The position numbers and the translations under genes are program-made. From Arthrobacter echini (lineage in GTDB: Bacteria > Actinomycetota > Actinomycetes > Actinomycetales > Micrococcaceae): 64,000 bases of DNA. The notes beneath the pieces were generated by a model that did no database searches, had not been told where the DNA came from, and worked only from the letters and a program-made list of their open reading frames with translations. Of this stretch, positions 47,201-54,616 are shown piece after piece. Every line of letters begins with the position of its first letter. Positions within the stretch are counted from its first letter, which is position 1. The DNA lies in assembly GCF_004803505.1 (NCBI RefSeq), contig NZ_SSWH01000007.1:1-64000 (forward strand), in the 5' to 3' direction.

Positions 47201-48271
47201 CGCCGACGCCTGCGACACACGCTCGATCGGCAGGCGCTGCACCTTCGTACGGTGCGAGTAGCGGGAGATGCGCGCCGTCCCGGTGTCGATCACGTACTTG
47301 ATGCCGGGCACGGTCAGGGAGGTCTCGGCCACGTTGGTCGCGAGCACGATCCGCCGGTGACTGCCCGTGGGGCGGAAGACGCGGTGCTGTTCCTCGAGCG
47401 AGAGCCGGGCGAACAGGGGCAGCACCTCCGTACCACGCAGGCGCGGGGTCGACTGGATCCTGGCGCGCAGCACCTCTGCGGCGTCGCGGATCTCGCGCTC
47501 GCCGGAGAAGAACACGAGGATGTCTCCCGGCGCCTCCAGCGAGAGCTCGTCGACGGCGTCGGCCACGGCGTCGAGCGGGTCGCGTTCCTCCTCCAGCTCA
47601 CTGTCCGCGCCGCTCGCGGTATCGCCGTCGTCGAGCCCGCCCGGCGGCTGGTCGAGGGGCCGGTACCGGATCTCCACGGGGTAGGTGCGGCCGGAGACCT
47701 CGATGATCGGTGCCGGCGAGGTGACCTCGACGGCGGCGTCGGCCACGAAGTGCGCGGCGAAGCGCTCGGGGTCGATGGTGGCCGAGGTGATGATGACCTT
47801 CAGGTCCGGGCGCTGCGGCAGGATGCGCTTGAGATACCCGAGGATGAAGTCGATGTTCAGGCTGCGCTCGTGGGCCTCGTCGATGATGATGGTGCTGTAC
47901 TTGCGCAGCAGCCTGTCGTGCTGGATCTCGGCCAGCAGGATGCCGTCGGTCATGAGCTTGAGCTTCGTCCTGCGGCCCACGGACCCGGTGAAGCGTACCT
48001 GGTAGCCCACCTCCTCGCCGAGGGTCACCTGCAGTTCCTCTGCGATGCGCTCGGCCACGGTGCGGGCGGCGAGCCGACGCGGCTGGGTGTGGCCGATCAT
48101 GCCGTGCTCGGCAAGGCCCAGCTCGAGGCACATCTTGGGGATCTGGGTGGTCTTTCCCGAGCCGGTCTCCCCGGCGATGATGACGACCTGGTTCGCGGCG
48201 ATCGCGGCCATGATGTCCGCGCGGCGTTCCGAGACGGGGAGATCGGCGGGGTAGGAGATTGTCAGTGCCAT
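44222..48271 (-). CDS. hrpA: ATP-dependent RNA helicase HrpA
   Basis: 1349 residues, the usual length for bacterial HrpA. DEAH-box helicase with motif I GETGSGKTTQ (residues 34-43), motif II DEAH (131-134), and motif VI QRSGRSGRV (about 377-385). Helicase-associated, OB-fold and the long DUF3418 C-terminal domains follow. A low-complexity Gly/Ala/Arg/Pro insert at roughly residues 985-1045 is longer than normal. HrpA has been linked to rescue of collided ribosomes in other bacteria. It stands alone between terminators and a convergent HIT gene. Confidence 0.95.
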   Translation of the reverse strand: MALTISYPADLPVSERRADIMAAIAANQVVIIAGETGSGKTTQIPKMCLELGLAEHGMIGHTQPRRLAARTVAERIAEELQVTLGEEVGYQVRFTGSVGRRTKLKLMTDGILLAEIQHDRLLRKYSTIIIDEAHERSLNIDFILGYLKRILPQRPDLKVIITSATIDPERFAAHFVADAAVEVTSPAPIIEVSGRTYPVEIRYRPLDQPPGGLDDGDTASGADSELEEERDPLDAVADAVDELSLEAPGDILVFFSGEREIRDAAEVLRARIQSTPRLRGTEVLPLFARLSLEEQHRVFRPTGSHRRIVLATNVAETSLTVPGIKYVIDTGTARISRYSHRTKVQRLPIERVSQASANQRSGRSGRVSDGIAIRLYSEEDYAARRPFTEPEILRTSLAAVILQMAALGVTRGPKDIADFPFVEPPESKAVNDGVTLLRELGALKDDGGLSPVGRKLAQLPVDPRLGRMIVEAGERGAVKEVMVLAAALTIQDPRERPSADQPAKQQQAAEKHKRFVDENSDFTAYLNLWRYLQQKQDELSSTQFRKLCRAEFINYLRVREWQDLFQQLRQLAKPLGITLDSGPVDPVGLHEPIHISLLAGLLSNIGLYDQRKREYAGARGTRFAIFPGSSLFKKSPDWVMAAELVETSRLWARVVARIDPLWAEQVAPHLVKRSYSEPHWSRKMGSVMAYEKVTLYGVPIVPQRRINYGRIDPELARELFIRHALVEGDWKTHHTFFSRNQARLAEVEELENRLRRRDLRVDDETLFEFYDQRIGPDVVSERHFDSWWKKARHDRPDLLDFDPDQLRSDDAAELDETAFPTTWHQGGFELPLTYEFSPLTPGAHDGVTVTIPVLFLNQLDAGPFRWQIPGQRVELVTALIKSLPKQVRKNFVPAPDVARTAVAALAADADPAHDDLETSLELVLRRARGQIIPPGSWNWSAVPQHLLMRFRVVDADGRVLDESRDLEALKESLAPAVSRAIAQSLGATPGSTRPAATPGRGRAGRGGPGRPRAGTGPAGRQTGGGQGTGRDASRAASAAASPAAGSGGGVALAEAPAVAERTGERTWVFGTVEREISRSVAGHRVTGFPAIVDEGTSVGLRVLPTASEQATVMRAGIIRLLALRIPSPAKYILEHLSNTEKLTFSQNPHGSVAELIGDCTLAAIDKLVPAELPWSEDAFDRLYEMVRAELIDTVFTVTATVEKVLSSTRRIQKQLKGTTSLALITALNDIRSQLEHLVYPGFVAATGYAQLAQLPRYLRAIEIRLEKLPTNVQRDGLSMATVQRLEDDYDDAAASLAAGRYRPPSLRRIRWMIEELRVSLFAQDLGTAYSVSEKRIRTALNEALAEARR

Positions 48272-48305
48272 AGTTGCCTACCAGTCTAGTTCCCCGTCTC
48301 CTGCG

Positions 48306-48830
48306 TCATCGGGGCGTGCGTCCCACCAGCCACAGGGACCAGCCACTCACGGCCGCCACGCCCGCGATCACCACGGCGAGATTCGAGCCATCATCGTCGA
48401 GGAGCAGCGCGAGGACCGCGACGGGCTGCGCGACGGCCTGGATGCGCAGGTAGGACAGGGCCAGCTCCCGCAGTGCCAGGAGGCTGATCCAGCCGTGACG
48501 CGGCAGGGGCAGGAGCAGCAGATACAGCACGAAGAGCAGATGGAGGCCGGCGACGAAGACGGGAAGCCAGGGCCACCCGGACGGCGTACTGACGGCGTAG
48601 GGCACCACCAGCAGGAGCAGGGAGAGGCAGACGAGACCGGTGGAGGGCAGGACCGCCGCGACCACGGCCACGACGAGGGGGAGTGCGAGCCACGCGGAAC
48701 CGCCCCACACCACTGCTCCGAGCAGGACAGCGACCAGGGCGGCGGTGCAGCGTACTGTCCAGAGGGGCAGGAGTCCTCCGCGATCGGGAACTGCGCGTAC
48801 ACCGGCGGGCTGCGCCGCGCGACGTGCCAT
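48306..48830 (-). CDS. Hypothetical membrane protein at the end of the MoxR operon
   Basis: 174 residues with about five or six hydrophobic helices and short charged ends. I do not recognise a named family. Its start overlaps the DUF58 stop by 1 nt (TGATG), so it is translationally coupled to the MoxR-DUF58-DUF4129 genes. It may take the place held elsewhere by a transglutaminase-domain membrane protein, but no such domain is visible. Confidence 0.7.
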   Translation of the reverse strand: MARRAAQPAGVRAVPDRGGLLPLWTVRCTAALVAVLLGAVVWGGSAWLALPLVVAVVAAVLPSTGLVCLSLLLLVVPYAVSTPSGWPWLPVFVAGLHLLFVLYLLLLPLPRHGWISLLALRELALSYLRIQAVAQPVAVLALLLDDDGSNLAVVIAGVAAVSGWSLWLVGRTPR

Positions 48831-50293
48831 CAGCGGATGCCCCGTGCCGTGCCGGGGGCAGCGGACAGGCCCGCACCCCTGCGGGACTGGCGTGCCAGCA
48901 GCCGAAGGCCGGTGTCGAGATCCGTCCCGGCGGCGTCCGGCAGCGGTGCGCCGTGCTCGCGCTCGGACTGCCGGCCGGGTTCATCCTGCACGGACCCGGA
49001 CAGGACGGTGATCCCCTCGGTCTGCAGGTCCTCCAGCAGCAGCCGACGTCGCAGGAGGGTCAGGCGGACGGTCTGGTCCTGCGCCCTCGAGGACTCGGTA
49101 CGCTGCAGCACGGGCACGCAGTCCACGCCGATCACCGGGTGGCCCTGCGCGTGCCAGAGACGCAGCAGCCGCGCAGGCTCCTCGTCGAGGAACGCGGAGA
49201 AGATGATCACCACCGCTCCCTGGGGTGGGACGGGATCGCGGCGGTGCCGGCGGCGCGGCACCACGGACATGCCCGCAAGACGGGTGCGGATCTGCTCGAG
49301 CTGTCGTGATCCCGCTGCCGAGCGCAGGGGTCGGCGCGTACCGGAGAGATCATCGAGCCCCACACGGTCTCCTGCAGCGAGATACGACGCCGCGACAGTG
49401 GCAGCCGCAGTCCTGGCAACATGCAGCGAGCCCTGCCCGAGGGTGGACGTGCCGGCCGCGAACCAGTCCTCGGTGGACGCCGGCAGATCGTTCGCCCGGT
49501 CGACGACCAGGACCACCGAGGCCTCGGCGTCGGCGAAGGTCCGCCGCACCATGAGCATGTCCTGGTCGGTGGAGCGGCGCGCCGTGGCACGCCAGTCGAT
49601 GCGCCGCTGCTGGTCCCCCGGCTGCATCGGGGCGATGGATCTCAGCTCGCCGCCCTCACCCGGGCGTCTCGAGGTGTGGGATCCGCTGAGTCCGCTCAGA
49701 CGTCTGGACACCGGCCGGGCGAGCGTAGGACCTACCTGCGGCAGCACGCTGACCCGGACCGGCGGCGCCTGCACGAAGTCCGTGGGTCTCACCACATCGG
49801 CGGAGACTCCGGCCGAGCCGTAGGACAGCACCGCGATCTCGCCGGAGACCGGGATGTCCGCGACCAGGGGGCACTCCTCGTCCGCCTGCAGGACCAGACC
49901 GTCGGCGGGACACCCGGGAGCGGCCAGGGTGATGGCCACGAGCGACGGCGCCGCCAATGTCTTCGTGGGCTCTTCCTTGGGCCGGGGCGTGAGCAGGAGC
50001 CGGAGGGTGCTGGTGCTGCGGGTCAGGTGCCGATCGGTGGAGATCAGGACCAGGGGCTCGGTCCCACTGCGTGCTCCGGTCCTGTGATCCCGGCCGGACA
50101 GGGCGAGGAGGGCGAAGGGGACGGCCAGGGCCACGGTCCCCGGACGCCCCGGGACGAGGCCGGCGACGACACAGATCAGCGTGAGGATCACCGCGAGCGC
50201 CCAGCCGGGGGAGCGGGTGGCGCCCCTGCCCCTGGCCGTGCTGCCCCTGGCCAAGCCCGGCCCTGTGTCCCTAGCCATGCTGTCCCTGGTCAC
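48830..50293 (-). CDS. DUF58-domain protein
   Basis: 487 residues. One or two N-terminal membrane helices (about 28-60) precede a variable domain. The DUF58 core follows with the diagnostic MQPGDQQRRIDWRATARR (about 223-240). A VWA-like C-terminal half (SVVLVVDRAND) follows. Start may be the GTG at 50293 or the ATG at 50278; both overlap the MoxR gene. DUF58 proteins are regular partners of MoxR ATPases in assembly or activation of membrane or cell-envelope proteins. Confidence 0.88.
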   Translation of the reverse strand: MTRDSMARDTGPGLARGSTARGRGATRSPGWALAVILTLICVVAGLVPGRPGTVALAVPFALLALSGRDHRTGARSGTEPLVLISTDRHLTRSTSTLRLLLTPRPKEEPTKTLAAPSLVAITLAAPGCPADGLVLQADEECPLVADIPVSGEIAVLSYGSAGVSADVVRPTDFVQAPPVRVSVLPQVGPTLARPVSRRLSGLSGSHTSRRPGEGGELRSIAPMQPGDQQRRIDWRATARRSTDQDMLMVRRTFADAEASVVLVVDRANDLPASTEDWFAAGTSTLGQGSLHVARTAAATVAASYLAAGDRVGLDDLSGTRRPLRSAAGSRQLEQIRTRLAGMSVVPRRRHRRDPVPPQGAVVIIFSAFLDEEPARLLRLWHAQGHPVIGVDCVPVLQRTESSRAQDQTVRLTLLRRRLLLEDLQTEGITVLSGSVQDEPGRQSEREHGAPLPDAAGTDLDTGLRLLARQSRRGAGLSAAPGTARGIR

Positions 50294-51314
50294 GCGGCAC
50301 GGTCGATGGCGTGGGAACCTCGGCCAGGACGTCCTGGACCACCCGCTCCGTCGAGACTCCCTGCGCCCAGGACGACGGCGTCAGGGTGAGTCTGTGGGCG
50401 AGGACGGCGACGGCGGACTCCTTCACGTCCTCCGGAAGCACGAAGGAGCGACCGTCCAGCACGGCGAGCGCCCGGCCCAGCAGAACCAGGGCCTGGGAAC
50501 CGCGGGGGGAGGCGCCGACGTCGATCGCCGGGTGCGTACGCGTCGCGCCGGTGAGTCGCACGGCGTAGTCGATGACGTCGTCGTCCACGTCCACGGTCTC
50601 CACGGCGGCCTGCAGGGCCAGCAGTCCCTCGGCGGTGATGACGCTCTCCACGTCGGTGGCGTCCCGACGTCGCCCGATGCGGCGGGCGATGATGTCCTGT
50701 TCGCCGCCCGGGCCGGGGTAGCCGAAGCGCAGCCGGACCATGAAGCGGTCCAGTTGGGCCTCGGGCAGAGGGTAGGTGCCCTCGAACTCGATGGGATTCG
50801 AGGTCGCGAAGACGTGGAAGGGACGGCGGAGCAGCAGGGTGGTGCCCTCTGCCGAGACCTGACCCTCGGCCATGGCCTCCAGCAGGGCGGACTGGGTCTT
50901 CGGGGAGGTCCGGTTGATCTCGTCGGCCAGGAACAGACCCGCGAAGATCGGTCCGGGCCTGAACTCGAACTCCCGCGTGGCCGGATTGAAGATCGAGGAG
51001 CCCGTGACGTCCGAGGGCAGCAGATCCGGGGTGAACTGCAGACGCCGGAAGTCCAGGCCGAGGGCCTGCGCGAGGGTCTTGGCCGCGAGGGTCTTGCCGA
51101 GACCGGGCAGGTCCTCGAACAGGACGTGTCCACCGGCGAGCACTGCCGCGAGCGCGAGGCGCAGCGGCTGGGCCGCGCCCACGACGACGGTCCCCGTGGT
51201 CCCGAGCACCTCGCGTCCGATACGCGCCGCCTGAGCCGGTTCCATGACGGAAGCGGACGTCGAGTCGGTGCCATCGACCACCGTGCGGGTGCTCCCCGGA
51301 TCAGGGTTCGTCAT
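50271..51314 (-). CDS. MoxR-family AAA ATPase
   Basis: 347 residues. Walker A is reduced to EDLPGLGKT near residues 83-91. Walker B is GLFLADEINR near 143-152, and the sensor region ATSNPIEFEGTYPLPEAQLDRFM is typical of MoxR. It is a chaperone-like AAA+ ATPase that works with the VWA/DUF58 partner encoded immediately downstream (23-nt overlap). Its start lies inside the end of the preceding gene (14-nt overlap). Confidence 0.94.
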   Translation of the reverse strand: MTNPDPGSTRTVVDGTDSTSASVMEPAQAARIGREVLGTTGTVVVGAAQPLRLALAAVLAGGHVLFEDLPGLGKTLAAKTLAQALGLDFRRLQFTPDLLPSDVTGSSIFNPATREFEFRPGPIFAGLFLADEINRTSPKTQSALLEAMAEGQVSAEGTTLLLRRPFHVFATSNPIEFEGTYPLPEAQLDRFMVRLRFGYPGPGGEQDIIARRIGRRRDATDVESVITAEGLLALQAAVETVDVDDDVIDYAVRLTGATRTHPAIDVGASPRGSQALVLLGRALAVLDGRSFVLPEDVKESAVAVLAHRLTLTPSSWAQGVSTERVVQDVLAEVPTPSTVPRDQGQHG

Positions 51315-51765
51315 GGGTTCTCCTGGTGGGTACGGGCGGGTCGCGGTGCAGCATGACCTCTTCGAGGTCGTCGATGATGGTCCGGAGTTCGCGGTGCCCG
51401 AGTTCGGCGGGCACGGGGCCGGCGGCGAAGGCGGCGAGCGTGGTGGGCACAGGTGCCGACCCGCGCGCTGCGACGACTGCGCGGGCGATCGTGTGGGTCT
51501 CGAGGATCGCGCGCGTACCGGGTTCGCTCGCGGAGAGGGAGAACTCCAGGGCCTGCAGATCCGCCAGGCCGGTCACCGGACGGGGAAGGGGAGCCAGTGC
51601 CGGCCGCGGCGCGTCGACGGACTCCAGGACGCCGTTGGCGATCCCCGCGGTGAGACCTGCGCCGACGAGGACCACGGCGTGCGCGGGGTCGAGTCCGAAG
51701 AACCAGCCGGCCACGAGCCCGAGGACGGTCAGGACAGCGGTGATCACCCAGGCCGAGGGCTTCAT
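51301..51765 (-). CDS. Hypothetical membrane-anchored protein of the MoxR cluster
   Basis: 154 residues. Two short helices lie at residues 5-45, then a soluble Ala-rich domain with a charged end, LEEVMLHRDPPVPTRR. The family is not recognised, but a small protein at this place between DUF4129 and MoxR genes is common in Arthrobacter-like genomes. It overlaps the upstream gene by 4 nt and the MoxR gene by 14 nt. Confidence 0.72.
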   Translation of the reverse strand: MKPSAWVITAVLTVLGLVAGWFFGLDPAHAVVLVGAGLTAGIANGVLESVDAPRPALAPLPRPVTGLADLQALEFSLSASEPGTRAILETHTIARAVVAARGSAPVPTTLAAFAAGPVPAELGHRELRTIIDDLEEVMLHRDPPVPTRRTHDEP

Positions 51766-52511
51766 CGGCGCACCGGACGGTCGCTCGGGACAGCGGCCGC
51801 CAGCAGCCGGATGCTCCGGAGTGCGATCTCGCGATCGGCGGCGCCGAGGGCATCACGCCCGTCGTGGTGGCTGCGCGCGAAGCGGGCACGCTGGTACAGG
51901 CGGTTGAGAGTGGTCAGTGGCTCCACGGGCAGGTCGAGGGCCGTTGCGGCCGCCGAGGCGAAGTCCGACGTCGTCTGGGTCGGGCGGCGCGGTAGCCCCG
52001 CCCGGGCGCACAGCCGCTCGAAGTCCAGCCAGCAGCGGATCACGGCGTCGGAGGCATCGGCGTCCTGTATCAGGAGCTGCTCGGCGGTGCGGGTCCAGGT
52101 GGGCAGGGCCTCGGCGACGGGATCGAGAGCACTTGGCGGGCGAACCTGTGCCTCGTCGAGACTCCCGCCCCTGATCGTCGGGCGGGACCTCAACCGCAGA
52201 AGATACCGCACCACCAGGGCCAGCAGGGAGACGGCCAGCAGGAGGAGGACCGCCATGGTCAGATCCGGGTCGATCACGATGCGGTCGCCGTCGTCGATCA
52301 GTGGTGCCGGGGTCCCCTCGGCGGAGGGCGTGGGAGTACTCACGGATTCCACCGGCTCCACGGTCCCATCGATGACCGGCCGCGCGGAGAACGTGCCCAC
52401 GGACGCGGCCGCCAGGATGGCCAGGAGGAGTACGACGACGGTGAGAACATACGGTGCACGGGCAGGCCCTGTCCTCGGGCCGCCAGGACGCGCGGTGCGC
52501 TTCGTTCCCAC
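51762..52511 (-). CDS. DUF4129-domain protein
   Basis: 249 residues from a GTG at 52511. Helix at about 23-42, an extracytoplasmic loop with Thr/Pro/Ser, a second helix at about 85-105, then a cytosolic domain. The DUF4129 pattern is seen: AVIRCWLDFERLCARAGLPRRPTQTTSDF and LNRLYQRARFARSHHD (about 150-215). It is the first gene of the MoxR operon; this protein type is often part of envelope-related MoxR/DUF58 systems. Confidence 0.88.
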   Translation of the reverse strand: MGTKRTARPGGPRTGPARAPYVLTVVVLLLAILAAASVGTFSARPVIDGTVEPVESVSTPTPSAEGTPAPLIDDGDRIVIDPDLTMAVLLLLAVSLLALVVRYLLRLRSRPTIRGGSLDEAQVRPPSALDPVAEALPTWTRTAEQLLIQDADASDAVIRCWLDFERLCARAGLPRRPTQTTSDFASAAATALDLPVEPLTTLNRLYQRARFARSHHDGRDALGAADREIALRSIRLLAAAVPSDRPVRR

Positions 52512-52639
52512 GATCCCCCTGCCGGTGGTTGCTGTCCGGGCCCGGTGGGCCGCGTGCTGTGGAGCCTACCAAAGCTCTTGCACCGCTGGACCGGGGTCCG
52601 ACGGCGGTCCGGGTCGCGGGTCCGGGTGCCTCTGGTCGG

Positions 52640-52886
52640 CGGTCGATCCCACGTGTGGCCTCGCTTCGGTGGGATCAACAGGTCCTTCCCTGACATCAGC
52701 GGCCAGCTGTGGGATCGGAGGGTGCATCCGCGCCGATCTCCCACTTTTCGGACGCCAGCTGTGGGATCGACCGGTCGACGGCGGTCGATCCCACTCTTCA
52801 CGCAGCTTCCGCGGGGTTGGCTGCTCCTTCCCGGACGTCAGCGGCCAGCTGTGGGATCGGAGGGTGCATCCGCGCCGATCTCCCAC
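52640..52886. repeat. Array of palindromic hairpin repeats (GTGGGATCG family), copy cluster 1
   Basis: Three hairpins and one outward pair. GTGGGATCGG (52709-52718) pairs with CCGATCTCCCAC (52733-52744). GTGGGATCGACCG (52761-52773) pairs perfectly with CGGTCGATCCCAC (52782-52794). GTGGGATCGG (52851-52860) pairs with CCGATCTCCCAC (52875-52886). An inverted arrangement is seen at 52640-52679. A 66-bp near-identical direct repeat (52684-52749 and 52826-52891) has a 142-bp period. The right arms are followed by TTTTC, TCTTC or ATTCC. The 532-nt gap 52512-53043 otherwise holds only a gene fragment. Confidence 0.9.
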
Positions 52887-52918
52887 ATTCCGGAGACCGT
52901 GATGGCCCACTCCTGTCC

Positions 52919-53032
52919 TCACATGCCCGAGACCTTGACCGAGAGCTCTTCCTCGAGGTCGCGAGTGTCGAAGACATTCCGAACGGGTTCGTTCACGGGC
53001 CGGTACGCCAGGACGATCGCTCGAGTATCCAC
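52919..53032 (-). pseudogene. N-terminal fragment of an MDR oxidoreductase
   Basis: A 38-codon stretch from a GTG at 53032 to TGA encodes VDTRAIVLAYRPVNEP and a following segment that resembles the N-terminus of NADP-dependent MDR oxidoreductases, including the intact gene directly upstream. It stops 33 nt before the last hairpin of the repeat array, where the rest of the gene should be. It is probably the remnant of a tandem copy or of a different MDR gene. Similarity was judged by eye only. Confidence 0.5.
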
Positions 53033-53043
53033 GGGTCTCGCCC

Positions 53044-54060
53044 TCACACGGCCACGATCACCCGGCCACGAGTTCCACCACCGAGTTGGGCCGCGAAAGC
53101 CTCCGGAACCCTGTCGAAACCCTCGAACACCGTGTGCAGACTGGTGACCGTACGATCACGAATCCACGAACCCACCTCCTGCTCGAAGGCCGCTCGCAGG
53201 TCCTCGTGCTCGGTGACGGTGAAGCCCCGCATCGTGAGCTCATGCGAGATCATCCGGAGGTAGTTGGACGGCCCCTGCGGCGAACTCTGCCCGTACTGGG
53301 ACACTGCTCCGCAGATCACTACCCGTCCGTGCATCTGCAGCTGGTCCAATGCTGCTTCCAGGAGCGGTCCACCCACGTTGTCGAAGTAGAGCGTGATGCC
53401 GTCCGGGGCTGCGGCGCCCAGAAGCTGCGCCGGGTCGCCCTCGCGGTAGTTGATGCAGCTGTCCGCACCCAGCGCCTCGACCAGTGCGGCTTTCTCCGCG
53501 GAGCCCGCACTGCCGATCACACGGGCGCCCTTCGCTGCGGTGAACTGCACGACGCAACTGCCCACTCCGCCCGAGGCAGCGGAGACGAATACGACGTCCT
53601 CAGGCTCCACCTGACCCACCTGGGCCAGTCCTACCCAGCCGGTGAAGCCCACATGGCCGAGTACCGTGAGGTGGTACTCCAGCGGCAGATCCCTCACGTC
53701 GTCGCGGACCCTGCGCAGCTCGCTGGCGGGGACGACATCCTCGGTCCGCCAGGACGCCCACTGCTGCACCACCAGGTCTCCCGGGGAGAAACTCTCGGCC
53801 TTCGACTCGATGACCTCCATGACTGCATCACTCTGCGGGACTTCTCCCACAGCCATCTGCGTCCGGGTGCTCGGCCCGGAGCCACCCGAGATGCGATTCG
53901 CCAACCCTGCATTCAGACCGAAGCGCAGTGCCTTGACGAGCACCTGACCGTCCCCGAGCGCTGTGTCGATCTCGGTTTGCACTACCTCGAAATCGTCGGG
54001 CCGGAACTTCTCCTCGACGAAGCTCGCCAATCGGATCTCGTGAATCTTCCGCCGAGTCAT
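53044..54060 (-). CDS. NADP-dependent oxidoreductase (MDR, leukotriene B4 dehydrogenase-like)
   Basis: 338 residues. N-terminal catalytic domain from MTRRKIHEIRLAS, then the nucleotide-binding SAASGGVGSCVVQFTAAKG near residues 159-177 and the family tail. YFDNVGGPLLEAALDQL and GAVSQYGQ are typical of the zinc-free PTGR/YfmJ-type reductases of alpha,beta-unsaturated carbonyls. No substrate can be assigned. It stands alone between repeat-rich regions and ends next to a related gene fragment. Confidence 0.88.
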   Translation of the reverse strand: MTRRKIHEIRLASFVEEKFRPDDFEVVQTEIDTALGDGQVLVKALRFGLNAGLANRISGGSGPSTRTQMAVGEVPQSDAVMEVIESKAESFSPGDLVVQQWASWRTEDVVPASELRRVRDDVRDLPLEYHLTVLGHVGFTGWVGLAQVGQVEPEDVVFVSAASGGVGSCVVQFTAAKGARVIGSAGSAEKAALVEALGADSCINYREGDPAQLLGAAAPDGITLYFDNVGGPLLEAALDQLQMHGRVVICGAVSQYGQSSPQGPSNYLRMISHELTMRGFTVTEHEDLRAAFEQEVGSWIRDRTVTSLHTVFEGFDRVPEAFAAQLGGGTRGRVIVAV

Positions 54061-54232
54061 GGTGCCTTCCTCCTAAGCATTCACGTCGGTGGTGCCTGTG
54101 CGTCCGTGGTTCCGCGAAGGCCACTGCTCCAATCCCTACCAGGTGGTTCTGGCAGCGGGAAACGATGACGGGCATTGCACGGTCTCCGACAGCTGACCGG
54201 CCGCGCCTCCTCATGCGCATCTCATATACCGA
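54061..54232. other. Intergenic segment between oxidoreductase and antitoxin relic
   Basis: No frame here has a start and a recognisable product. It should carry the promoter of the minus-strand oxidoreductase; that gene has an AGGAGGAAGG-type ribosome-binding site just upstream of 54060. Confidence 0.4.
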
Positions 54233-54460
54233 ATGTACGCTGGGCTCGTCTCCATCAGCGTTGCCGATGCGCGCGCCCACCTTTCCGATGTCAGTGCCCG
54301 AGTGAAAGGTGCAGCAGTGGTCAGCGAGCGGCGTTCTCGAGCGGCGCAAACGACGAGTACCCGTCGTCGTGCGTGCTGGACAGTATGAGCGGAGGCTCGA
54401 GGCCTTTGAAGACGCCGACGACGTCAAGGCGTCTGCCGGGGCGATGGCCGAGGAACGCTC
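54233..54460 (+). pseudogene. Frameshifted and truncated Phd/YefM-type antitoxin gene
   Basis: From an ATG at 54233 the frame encodes SISVADARAHLSDVSARVK, which resembles the N-terminal DNA-binding half of Phd/YefM antitoxins. The middle and C-terminal half, RRVPVVVRAGQYERRLEAF followed by EDADDVKA, lies in another frame (starting codons at positions divisible by 3), so at least one frameshift separates them at about 54320-54350. The C-terminus ends at 54460, where the palindromic repeat array begins. No toxin gene is seen downstream. Confidence 0.7.
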
Positions 54461-54616
54461 CAGTCCCACTGTTCGATGCGTTCGTACGGGATCGGCTGAT
54501 CGATCCCACATTTCAGTCGTACGCAGTGGGATCGACCGGCGCGACGGCGACCGATCCCAGATATCAGCAGCCGGTGGTGGGATCCACCGGCTGATGTCCG
54601 GTGAATCCCACTCATC
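54461..54616. repeat. Array of palindromic hairpin repeats, copy cluster 2
   Basis: Half-element CAGTCCCACTGTTC at 54461-54474. Hairpin GGGATCG (54488-54494) with CGATCCC (54501-54507). Hairpin TGGGATCG (54527-54534) with CGATCCCA (54552-54559). Hairpin GTGGGATCCACCGG (54577-54590) with CCGGTGAATCCCAC (54598-54611), one mismatch. Right arms are followed by CATTTC, GATATC or TCATC as in cluster 1. The array lies exactly between a truncated antitoxin relic and a truncated acetyltransferase relic. Confidence 0.85.

Noticed and set aside
52640-52886. Could the repeat cluster be a CRISPR array?
   Set aside because: Repeats are palindromic, irregularly spaced and of unequal length, there are no uniform spacers, and no cas gene lies nearby.
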